DNA of 64,000 nt from Ephydatia muelleri (lineage: Eukaryota > Porifera > Demospongiae > Spongillida > Spongillidae): positions 29,745,847-29,809,846 of the forward strand of contig JABACO010000001.1 of NCBI GenBank assembly GCA_013339895.1, read 5' to 3'. Position numbers and translations under genes: made by a program. Shown here piece after piece: positions 21,027-30,176 of this stretch; position 1 is the first letter of the stretch; the number at the start of each line of letters is the position of its first letter. A model generated the notes under the pieces. That model saw only the letters and a list, made by a program, of their open reading frames with translations. It made no database searches and was not told the DNA's origin.

Positions 21027-21240
21027 ATTACGATGAGTTTATTAATACTAGTTATGACTATTTTGGGATCTTGGAAACATGGATGTTGCTTTTAAAATTA
21101 CAAGGAACCCTGTACAAATTATGCAAACTGTGCTATAAGCATAGATGACTGCAAGAGATTAAATTACCATCATTGTGGTTAAATAATGCACTTACAATTA
21201 AAAAGTTAATTAATAGTTTAGTTGCTAACGAAAAAATTTC
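21027..21240 (+). pseudogene. 7TM-linked relic upstream of the intact gene
   Basis: Resembles 9000-9235, which there directly continues a 7TM coding fragment: gagtttattaatactagtt, tgggatcttgg, ttttaaaattacaaggaacc and gactgcaagagattaaatta blocks in order. Interpreted as the 3' remnant of an older receptor copy preceding the intact one. Confidence 0.45.
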
Positions 21241-21315
21241 GTATCAAAGGGAGTATAGTTCTTTTTTGACCAGCGTTTCAAAACAACCGTGGTAACCTAA
21301 ATAGTTGGACAGAAA
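21241..21315 (+). promoter_or_regulatory. 5' flank of the intact 7TM gene, conserved with copy E
   Basis: Blocks agt(a)tagttcttttttg, aacaaccg and gttggacaga recur in the same order upstream of copy E (42385-42440). This suggests a shared 5' UTR or core promoter. No TATA box assigned. Confidence 0.4.
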
Positions 21316-22353
21316 ATGGACAATGCCTTCAATTGCAGCGCTCTCGCTGACATAACGAATCTAGAGGGTGATGAGATTTTTTACCTTCCTATCTCGTTCG
21401 TCTCTGTGCTACTATGTCTGGCGGCCGTCGCAGTTGTTTGCAAACAAAAGTTACACAAGACCCTGGTGTACCGTTTGGCTATGTATCAAGTCCTGAGCGC
21501 GATGGAATTTTCAATCCTTTGGATTATCGCATCTATATATATATATACAAATGCATTCGCCGACGTAACGTACGAGGTTTTCATGGCGACTATGATTGTG
21601 CTAGACTCACTACTGATGGGGTCATCGTTCATCAAGCTGATGTTCACCGTTTGGATATCGATACATCTATTTGCTCTTGCCGTATTCCATAGGAATTTGC
21701 AGAGATTGGAACGTCTCTATGTGGTGAGCTCACTTCTTATACCACTGGCTGTGACTATTGTGCTACTGGGCATAAACCTTACAGGTTGTCATGGCAATAG
21801 TACCTACCTATGGGAAGAGATCATATTCATTATAATATTTGCAGTTCTCGTGATTGTCTCATTGCTAATGGTCGTTATGGGAACCATACTCTGTCATCGA
21901 GCATGTCGAAGGAGGAATGCCATTCTTTCTGAATATGACAAACAGCACAAGAAGGTGCTGCGTGAGATGTTACCTCTTCTCTTGTACCCAATATTCTTTC
22001 TTCTGTTTACAATGCCATTAAGTCTCAAAGCTGTATATGATTTAGGAATACAAGAATATAACGTTACATACATGTCCCACAATACTACTATGACATTTGT
22101 AGGATACAATATGTGGGTACCTGAATTTTTTGAGCTATTTGCCCCCTTTTGGAGCTTCACTACATCTCTGCTGCTTATTTCTCACCTTTGTGTTGTCAGG
22201 TGCATCAGTAAGAAGAAGGTTTCGCAATTTAGAAATAGGGTTCAGAGAGTCAGGCAGCAATACAACACAGAAGAAGGATCGGTTACTATCAATGAGACGA
22301 CTCAACTATGTCGAAAAAGTGATACTCACTTTTCAGCTCCCGCTGAAGACTAA
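21316..22353 (+). CDS. Intact seven-transmembrane receptor (copy D)
   Basis: 345 residues in one exon. Seven hydrophobic spans: about 23-45, 52-77, 90-123, 133-156, 166-194, 214-237 and 263-292. The N-terminus has an N-C-S glycosylation site; extracellular loops carry NLTG, NSTY, NVTY and NTTM sequons. Basic intracellular loop RRRNAILSEYDKQHKKVLRE precedes TM6, and the C-tail is polar with many Ser/Thr. This is GPCR architecture at the plasma membrane; ligand unknown. I do not recognise a DRY or NPxxY motif, so it is not classical rhodopsin class; TM3 (LLMGSSFIKLMFTVW) marks the family. It is the only intact member of at least four copies here. An AATAAA signal follows at 22403. Confidence 0.85.
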   Translation: MDNAFNCSALADITNLEGDEIFYLPISFVSVLLCLAAVAVVCKQKLHKTLVYRLAMYQVLSAMEFSILWIIASIYIYTNAFADVTYEVFMATMIVLDSLLMGSSFIKLMFTVWISIHLFALAVFHRNLQRLERLYVVSSLLIPLAVTIVLLGINLTGCHGNSTYLWEEIIFIIIFAVLVIVSLLMVVMGTILCHRACRRRNAILSEYDKQHKKVLREMLPLLLYPIFFLLFTMPLSLKAVYDLGIQEYNVTYMSHNTTMTFVGYNMWVPEFFELFAPFWSFTTSLLLISHLCVVRCISKKKVSQFRNRVQRVRQQYNTEEGSVTINETTQLCRKSDTHFSAPAED

Positions 22354-22402
22354 AAATGTTTGCTGAGCCATTGCGAGGGCAATTCTGGGTAGATGTTTAC
22401 CC

Positions 22403-22408
22403 AATAAA
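22403..22408 (+). terminator. Polyadenylation signal of 7TM gene D
   Basis: AATAAA 50 bases after the stop, followed by a GT-rich stretch (gtgtgtgttgatgtg), a typical downstream element. The equivalent in pseudogene C is mutated to AACAAA. Confidence 0.65.
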
Positions 22409-22588
22409 GTGTGTGTTGATGTGAAAAATATTAGTGTAATGTAAATGATTGTAGTATAATTATTTACATGTATAATTAATATGTAGGACATGGCTGGGCT
22501 ATGATAAGTATGATATGCACACATGCATCACAAATGTAATGAACATTTCAGTTGTGAGACACATTAAACTTTTTTATCCACACGTGAC

Positions 22589-24009
22589 AAACTGGCTGTG
22601 TAGGGATATGTCAGCCGTGGCTCATGGGGACCTGGTCTTCGTGATTGAAGCATGTGGCATGGACAGAGCAGTGTGGTGTGCAAACACCTCTCACCTGTGT
22701 GAGCCACTGATCATTGTGTTAGGATCTTTGTCCCATTGCATGTAGCTGTCCAATTGTCCACAACACAGGCACCTATGTGCACTCTACACATACTGTGCAC
22801 ATGAATGTGCAGTGTGGACACATAGGTGTGTGTTGTGAGGTACATCCATGTGGTGTGGTGACCACACAGACATGGGTGTGTGCACCTTTCCAGCACAGGA
22901 TATGCACACCAAAAATGTCACCTCTGTACTCACACACCACAGATGTGCTGATGTTAAAGCTATGAGTGTGTTATGTGCAGTGTGTGTACTACATGACCAC
23001 ACCCACCCATATGCTGTGCACACTATGTGTACTCGTGTACTCACTGATGTAAACACATCATAGCCAGTAGTGACACACACTACACACCTGAAGTGACCCC
23101 AAAGATGGATACACACAATATGAGTGAACACACAAAGCCAGAAATGCAGAAAGAGTAACAAACTACTGACATAAAACCCGGACAAGCAGGTACACATAAC
23201 TGAATGATTTCTCACTAAAATACCTACACACATAAACTAATAAGGTATGCACACCAATCTGTACACATGCTATCCAAAGCACACTTCATGTCAAAATAAT
23301 GTACATGTAAGAACACACATTCGAACATATATCCACCCACCGCACACACTCTCACACACACATGTACACACTCACACCCACACACTACACACACTTATGT
23401 CCAGACACAGCCACCATTAGGCAAGAGCACATCCCACACACCACACCATCCCATAAAACTACAATGGAGCACTTACCAGCTGCTGTTACTTGACCAGCTC
23501 CAGGTCTGGAGTAGAGAGAATATGACCCTTACATGTAGATCCATCACCTCCTCCCCATACCAGAACCTCTTCTCTACCATTGGCTAATCACCTCCTCCCC
23601 AAACCCATCATCTCCTCCCCATACCCATCATCTCCTCCCCATACCATCATCTCCTCCTAACACCATCATCTCCTCCCCAAACCATCATCTCCTCCTCCTC
23701 ACTTCATCACCTCCTCCCCATACCATCTCCTCCTCCCCATACCCCATCTCCTCCTCCCCATACGCACCATCTCCTCCCACACACCACAAAGGAACAATGC
23801 TGGATAACAGAAGGAATGTGATTGGACACATCAACCAATTTCCCGGGTAGTTCCCACCAGAGGTGAGAGTGTTGGTGTTGCCAGAGTGGGAGCAGCCACG
23901 ATTGTCCATCACCACGGCAACAGCCTGTTGTGGAGGCGGCTGATTGTCCATCTTACAGAGATAGGGTTGGCATGGGGAGGAGGAAATGAGAAGGTTACCG
24001 AAAACACGC

Positions 24010-24058
<49 letters not shown>

Positions 24059-24060
24059 AC
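22589..24060. repeat. Repeat R copy 3 (uninterrupted)
   Basis: Longest uninterrupted copy of repeat R. It follows the 7TM gene's 3' flank and shares blocks with 590-1310 and 6534-7230 in order. It includes a CT-rich tandem block ctcctccccatacc (23580-23770) and a (CA)n tract (24007-24057). No gene. Confidence 0.75.
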
Positions 24061-24530
24061 AGCTGGCCATCTTGCACTCGGTTAATGTTCTAGAAGCTAT
24101 TTGTTACTTTACGCTAATATCAACAATGTTAAAGCTTTTCCACATTTGATCATTTCAGCACTAGATTAAAAAAATCAATGTACATTAGCTGTCGAGGCGC
24201 GCTATTTTTCTGTCTACTAACGCTGCGCAGGTCACGGTTTCTGCGGTCCTATATTTTGGCTTACATGAAGCACTCAAACGATTTTTCTCGAGAAAACGCC
24301 TGACAGTTGGATATCTTTCCATTAAGAGGGGTGACTGCACATAGTATATATATGTGTCTAGGTTATGCCTAGACATATTGAAGTTATGTGTATATCGAAT
24401 TAAAGTCGCGTGATTTGGATACAAGTCGTACGTGAATGAAAATTCTACAATGCCAAATCAGTTGCAATGGGTCAGTTGACACAGCGCTAGGCACAATAAT
24501 ATTGTTATTGTATTGGTTGTACTGATATTC
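24061..24530. other. Intergenic
   Basis: AT-rich spacer without recognised features. Confidence 0.3.
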
Positions 24531-24534
24531 AGCA

Positions 24535-24690
24535 ATAAATATATTGCAATATTCCATTACAACAATACAATATATTGCAATATTCCATTGTAACAATACA
24601 ATATATTGCAATACTCCATTATAACAATACAATATATTGCAATATTCCATTATAACAATATACAATATATTGCAATACAATATTGCAATG
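24535..24690. repeat. AT-rich tandem repeat (~33 bp unit)
   Basis: acaatatattgcaatattcc plus attataacaat repeats about five times with minor variation. Antisense Tyr/Ile-rich ORFs here are artefacts. Confidence 0.8.
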
Positions 24691-24991
24691 TTTTAAACCA
24701 CCATGCAGGTCCCATCATTCTATGCATTTCACTAGCATCTTACACATTGTGCAGTACCTGCTCTAAACATGCATGCTTTACACAATCAAATTGAATTAAT
24801 ACAATATTATTATTATAATTTTAATAGTATAACAATTCACTATATATAGCGTCTCACAGTCTCACACAATGACACATATTAAAAGCATAATGCATGAGTC
24901 TTAATGGCGCGATGACTAACATGACTTCACCAGTCCACTTCATATTCTTCTTCATCCTCTTCATTCTCTTTTTCTGAGTCCTTTTCATTAA
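24691..24991. other. Downstream flank of hAT gene
   Basis: AT-rich. The acidic-rich antisense text just after the stop (aagaggatgaagaagaa, minus strand, about 24940-24965) may be 3' UTR. No terminal inverted repeat identified. Confidence 0.3.
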
Positions 24992-26659
24992 CTACCAATG
25001 CAGTGAGAGCCAAATTCCACAACGATCTGTTCTGGTTAAGTAGAGTAGTGCCTCCAAGGTTCTGGGTTGGGGACTACGGCGCAGAGGGCAGAACACTCTT
25101 TTTGCCATTGAGAAAAGTCTCTCCACTTCACATGATGTAGGAAGCAAAAAACGAGTGTTGATGTACTTGCTGCATTCTTTTTTCTCTTCGACCCGCTGTC
25201 GCTTCAGAGCTCTATCAGCAAAAGACAACTGAGCATCTTCGTCCACCGCAGTTTCTCCCGATTCGGCATGAGATGCAGCGGGTAGCAGCAACTGCTCGAC
25301 GGCTCGTTTCTCGTGAATTGAGAGAGTGCTTTCCTTGTTGGCTTGAATCTTAATAACGCCGTTTCCATGCAGATCTTTGCTATGGATTATATCAGCATCA
25401 TGGCCAAGATAGTGGTTGAAGGCAAACTCTGGATAGGAATCAATGATGGACCTGAACAAAACATCGGATTCTTTCATGGTCATGTCATGATGCTGTAGTG
25501 CTGTTGTCACAGACTTGAAATCTTCTAGTGTTTGCTTTCGAGCACGAATGTTACGTTTCTGCGCAGGTGTGGGAACAAGGTCCATTATTTCACTGTCTGC
25601 TTCATCGATATTTGGAAGAAGTCTTTCAAAGCGCTGAAACATATCTGGCACACCAGTCCACCGGGTGACATTTCGCTTGACTGGACGCAGGGGTGTCATC
25701 AAGCGCAATCTACCGGACTGTTTAAGTGTGGATAACTTCGACATCAACTTCCCAATCAGCTCCAATTCAGCAGGAAGGAATTCGCTTATGTATGCCTCAA
25801 CTGCCAAATTAAAACGGTGACTGCGGCAACCTAAAAGTGGCACACCAAGAAGATCCGCTGTAGCCTTGTTGGTGGAGCAGTTGTCTCCTATCAAACAGAA
25901 AAGAAGTTCAAGTGATAAGGAATACCACTCAAGTGTCGATTTGATGAAATTCACATGATTCTCAGCTGTAAAATTTGTTTCATCAAGTAGAGGTGCAAAG
26001 GCCAACAGATGAATTTCAGGATCAGCAGCATACTCCTTGCCAGGGTGGACGACAAAAAGGCCAATAATGTGTGTTGAATTCTCCGACCAGCCATCAAACA
26101 CAAGAGCGTAAGAGGGAGCAGTAGAGACCTTGACAGACACCTTTTTTTCCACCGCCTCCACCAGCTTGAACATATATTTCTTTAGAGTTTTGACAGAGAT
26201 CGGTTGCAGTTTTGTATTGCTTCGTGTGAGATCTTTTTCGCAAAAGATCAATTCGAGCTCTCCCATGACAATCCATTCCAGCCATTTGAATATATTGGTT
26301 GATCGACTATCTAGCATGTATTCCAAAGTGGTCTGTCCAGATAGTGAGGTGCCTGGTGAGGTGATGACGCTGGCTGTTTCGGATTCAGATTTGCCGTCGT
26401 CCCCCGCACAATCTGCTTCTTGAAATAAGTGAAACATTTCTAGATAATTGGGATGTTTCTGCTTGATGTGAGATATCAGATTTGTATAGCCAAGCTTAAC
26501 GTTTTGCTTGCGAACAGTTCCGCAAGTACATTTCCATGCATTGGTTTCAGAATGAACGGGACTCTTCCCAAAATAGAGTTGGCAGACCTTCTTGTTGTCG
26601 TGCGAGATTGTACATGTAGGACCTTGATGACTCGAACAAGGCTGACTTGAACTCGACAT
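24992..26659 (-). CDS. hAT-superfamily transposase with BED-like zinc finger
   Basis: 555 residues in one exon. The N-terminus has a BED-type finger (C44, C46, H64, H69; KCTCG ... NLISHIKQKH). The RNase H-like core has D189 (VFDGWSENSTHIIGLFVV) and D259 (LIGDNCSTNKATADLLG), followed by a C-x2-H insertion motif (GCRSHRFNLAV). The C-terminal hAT dimerisation region has the acidic residues E511/E513 in SCEVERLFSMAKRVF, then LRRSPQPRTLEALLYL. It would cut and paste an hAT element in the nucleus. Somewhat short for the family (often 600 or more), with a short spacer between second D and E. I did not find convincing terminal repeats, so it may be a relic or a domesticated copy; the ORF is intact. 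Confidence 0.85.
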   Translation of the reverse strand: MSSSSQPCSSHQGPTCTISHDNKKVCQLYFGKSPVHSETNAWKCTCGTVRKQNVKLGYTNLISHIKQKHPNYLEMFHLFQEADCAGDDGKSESETASVITSPGTSLSGQTTLEYMLDSRSTNIFKWLEWIVMGELELIFCEKDLTRSNTKLQPISVKTLKKYMFKLVEAVEKKVSVKVSTAPSYALVFDGWSENSTHIIGLFVVHPGKEYAADPEIHLLAFAPLLDETNFTAENHVNFIKSTLEWYSLSLELLFCLIGDNCSTNKATADLLGVPLLGCRSHRFNLAVEAYISEFLPAELELIGKLMSKLSTLKQSGRLRLMTPLRPVKRNVTRWTGVPDMFQRFERLLPNIDEADSEIMDLVPTPAQKRNIRARKQTLEDFKSVTTALQHHDMTMKESDVLFRSIIDSYPEFAFNHYLGHDADIIHSKDLHGNGVIKIQANKESTLSIHEKRAVEQLLLPAASHAESGETAVDEDAQLSFADRALKRQRVEEKKECSKYINTRFLLPTSCEVERLFSMAKRVFCPLRRSPQPRTLEALLYLTRTDRCGIWLSLHW

Positions 26660-27374
26660 GTTGGCGCGGAGTCAGTTGGCGATCTCAGATCTCGAGACAA
26701 AGCACGCGGATGTTAACCCTTCAACTGCATCTAATTAATTATTCAAAAGTCACGTTTGCGGAGTGATTTTGAATCAATTTACTCGAAATGAAGTTTATAT
26801 GCGCTCGGAGGTATATCTCTATCGCAACGCGTCCGATGGTGGTGATTTTCTCAAATTGAGTCGAAAAGTGCTTACACTACGACTCAGGGGTCTAATTCGG
26901 TCATGATCAGCCGGCCGTCCGGGACTTGTTCCAATTAGTCAGCCGCGGCAACACTGGCGCTCGTCGGACTAATTTTCCAAAATGTGAGTTCGAAAAAAAA
27001 AAAGGCCTAAATAAAATTCAATTTACACGGAACCGGTGTTAAGAGTGAAGAGCAATCTACATGCATGTACGCGGAGTGCTCTTCACTATCGATGTGAAGA
27101 TCGCGCGTCACTCTTAATTTGCTATGGACTGACACACACTCTTTTAAAGGTGAGATAATGTTTTATTGCGTGCGGTTATTCCCTACTGCATATCAAATAC
27201 AGTACACCCAGCAACCATGTGCACAGACAACTTATTGAGAAATGAGCGGTCACGGGCAAAGGCGGGGCATATATATTACCGCATCATTTGGGATGGGAGA
27301 ATGTACGGGATCTTAATCAAAATCATGTACAACTATGCATAGTACTGACGAAGGTGAGATAGTAATTTAGAATG
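26660..27374. other. Intergenic with small nested inverted repeat
   Basis: At 27037-27118, ttaagagtga and agtgaagagca pair with tcactcttaa and tgctcttcact respectively, giving two overlapping hairpins. cactcagggg-like text at about 26882 could be one hAT end (caggggtcta), but no partner was found. No gene. Confidence 0.35.
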
Positions 27375-27377
27375 CTC

Positions 27378-27403
27378 CACTGTGCAAAAAACTGGATATA
27401 CGC
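27378..27403 (+). repeat. Element 1 left terminal inverted repeat
   Basis: CACTGTGCAAAAAACTGG followed by ATATACGC; pairs with 36854-36879. Confidence 0.85.
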
Positions 27404-28221
27404 TATCGGATATTTTGCGTATATTTCGAGTTTACGCATCAAGTATCCCACTTGCGGAATGAACCAGTTTCGCACTGTGTTTATTTCGAGTATCCTGAAC
27501 CGCATCACGTGCGCTTAGAAGGATTCACAAAACAATGTCTCCGTATACCACTTTGTGACACTTTGCACCGTATACGGTGCTGGGTACGCACTCCGATTCT
27601 GTTCATGGTATACTAGTTGGATTCTTAATTTACTACAATCAAAAACATGCACGTACAACAATCAATATTCAACGTTCAAACTCTGCAGCTATCGAGGAAA
27701 GACTCCACTGCTGGCTCTTCAACCCGCTGCACGAGTTGCTCAGCAATCCATTGCAACGCGACAACGGGAGAGTTCGCGTCGTGCTGGCCAGCGCTTCAAA
27801 CTGCTTCCCCTCAGAACAGCTATAGCAAAAAAAAAAGGTCATCCGTAGAAATTTAAATGCACTCAGCTAGCCTACGCAGTTAGCGGGATTTCTTGCGCTT
27901 GACACCACCTTGATCTCTCAGACTCTTAGCTGAGAGTATAGAAAAAGGGGTAAAGAAAGCCTAGCGAAGCGTGTACCTTTTAACGCTCCAACTCCACTCT
28001 TTTATTTACATATAAGAAAAGACACAGATTAGCAGCAATTGTGAATGAAAACACAATCTCTTACCCGCGCCGTATCCGATTTTGCTGACCTTTTCATGAC
28101 GTCTCTAATCATGACTCTAGGGGGGAAAAAAAAGAGAGACTTACTTGTGCGAACTAAAAGCCGTTCTGGAAGCCGTGGTAACGGCGCGGTCACAAAGAAG
28201 TACGCTGCAGTGAAAGATCCT

Positions 28222-28223
<2 letters not shown>

Positions 28224-28305
<82 letters not shown>

Positions 28306-28365
28306 TGCGTGTGTGTGCGTGCGTGTGTGTGTGTGCGTGCATGTGTGTGTGCGTGCATGTGTGTG
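28224..28365. repeat. TG microsatellite
   Basis: About 45 uninterrupted TG units followed by gcgtgtgtgtgcgtgcatg variants. Produces artefact ORFs in both strands. Confidence 0.9.
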
Positions 28366-28639
28366 AAATTTACCACAAGTTGCATGGGGCTGTGCTACGG
28401 AAAACACTCAGCAATGAGAATCTGTTGGATGAAACACAATCGTTGCATTTTGCAATTGCAACCAACTAACCATAGAGACAGTTCCTTTTATTCCTTACAC
28501 GCACGACATCAATCAAAAATATGCCACGTGGTGAGTAGCTCTATTAATTGACAAATATAATAGTTATTTTAATCATTACACAGAGCATTAATTGGAGATC
28601 TACATGTAGCTAGCTGCACTGGTACACTTGAAAATGGTA

Positions 28640-30121
28640 AAAGGTTAAACGACTGACTGATGAACCATCCAATGTGGTGTGGAAGGAGGAGGAGAAGTCT
28701 GTAATAGCGGTCCGGTTATGCGTTTTTTGCTAGGATACTTCTTGTGCAGTTGGCTGTTTCGAGCATCCAGTGTGTCTATCAGTTCGTTACATTGTTCAGA
28801 ACGCCATGATGGTCTACGATGCATCAATGCCTGTGGATCTTCCTAATCAGTTTCCTCCTCTGACATTGCACAAGGTTTTATGTCACTCCAAACACAGGGA
28901 AAAAAAGCGTCGAATCATTTAGAAATCATTGCGTGATTGAACAGAAAATCACACGAAAATCAATAGAAGCGTGTGATTTTTGTGTGATTTTCTGTTCAAT
29001 CACGCAATGATTTGTAAATGATTCGACGCTTTTTTTCCCTGTGAAAGCCTTCTTTCTTCGTCGCTTGTTATCGTTTCACATCTTTTTTCCCAGAGCTGCA
29101 AGTGAAAGATAACATTTTGTTACAACTTAACTCAGTAAGTTTCTCTTCTATGCATTTACACGCTGTTGGCGGGAACGCTTTGTACGCCGACTAGCACCCT
29201 CGTCTGTCAGAGCTCTTTTCAGAGTTCGCCTGTACGTTGCAAGACCACCTATACATACAAGGGCTAGATTTTAGCAAATCAATTCAAAAGTAAAGATACC
29301 TTTAATAATTGCAAGCGGGCTGGTGAATTCAGCTGCCACAAGCTTCACTACCTTGGAGTTGTGCTCACTATCAATCCTATGCAAAGTAAATAATTTCATA
29401 GAATAAAAATTGTAGAAGTCACAAGTTCTTACTCTTCATCAAGACGAAACTGGTTATCCTCTCCTAAATTTCGATACACTTCCCTGATGCAACTCTGCAG
29501 AAAGGACGACGTGCATGGATAATAACAACTTATAAATCAGCGTGATAACTTGCTTGTATCTCAGTGGGGGTTTTGCGTGTGCGAATTTCACTGTGACTTG
29601 GCTGAGAAACCCGTACGCCTGTAGTGGGAGACTCATTGCTGTGCGAGTGTACACCGTCATCCTCTAGTTTAGAAACTCGGACAGAAAGGCTATTAATTTT
29701 TTCATCAATTTCACTTAAACGTCCTAGCACTGCTGCTTGCATATCAGATACAAGCTGATGCATCCACTCTTTTAGCTGTATCTCTGTGCTTTGATAGTTG
29801 GATCCAGAATTGGTAGCGCTTGTACCACTGTGACAATCTACATGTATGGTCTCGCCTGGAAGCCACGTTTGAGGATTTTCCGCAGCAGGTGTACATGTCA
29901 GTCCATGGCCGTAAAATGAACTCGTCGAGGGCCAGCCGTCATGCCACTTACATGCACCAGTCTTCTGGGTACAATGTGACCTGACTGTGACCAATTAAAA
30001 ATAAAATTGAATTGCTGATGTTTATTACTATTACCTCACTAATTCTCTCGGGTGTATCTCCTTCCAGACGACGATGTGCACTTTTATCACCTCGACCTCG
30101 AGCTCGCTGCTGCCCGCTCAT
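28640..30121 (-). pseudogene. Element 1 second gene (multi-exon, coiled-coil), degenerate
   Basis: Tentative exons on minus. Exon 1 30121-30035 starts with ATG, encodes a basic stretch (MSGQQRARGRGDKSAHRRLE) and ends GAG|GTAATA. A coiled-coil exon at about 29800-29560 contains LKEWMHQLVSDMQAAVLGRL and INSLSVRVSKLEDD. Further exons: about 29470 (VYRNLGEDNQFRLDEE, GT donor), about 29386-29303 (KVVKLVAAEFTSPLAIIK), about 29251-29163 (YRRTLKRALTDEGASRRTKR) and a final one at about 28878-28650 (RRPSWRSEQCNELIDTLDAR). Several of these have recognisable counterparts in element 2, which supports real exons. By analogy with CACTA elements it may encode a DNA-binding accessory protein. An in-frame TAG before the RRPSW motif suggests decay. 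Exon borders are approximate. Confidence 0.55.
28893..29043. mobile_element. Palindromic 151-bp MITE
   Basis: Starts CACAGGGAAAAAAAGCGTCG and ends with its near-exact reverse complement CGACGC...CCCTGTG. The arms pair over roughly 70 bases (gtgattgaacagaaaatcac / gtgattttctgttcaatcac). Both flanks are AAA, a possible 3-bp duplication. Size, CACAG ends and duplication fit a CACTA-type MITE nested inside element 1. Confidence 0.8.
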
Positions 30122-30176
30122 TTCGCGTGAAGCACGTGCGTGGCATGAAATTTTAAAAGTTATTACCCAATTCAAA
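30122..30176. promoter_or_regulatory. Divergent promoter region of element 1
   Basis: Only 55 bases separate the two opposite start codons. The interval includes cacgtg at 30133. Transcription must start within or beyond the coding ends, so upstream exons or overlapping 5' UTRs are possible. Confidence 0.4.

Noticed and set aside
24992..26950. Terminal inverted repeats for the hAT transposase gene
   Set aside because: cagggg at about 26887 has no complementary partner downstream of the gene; boundaries left open.
28029..28551. Long Cys/Val and Thr/His ORFs
   Set aside because: TG microsatellite translation.
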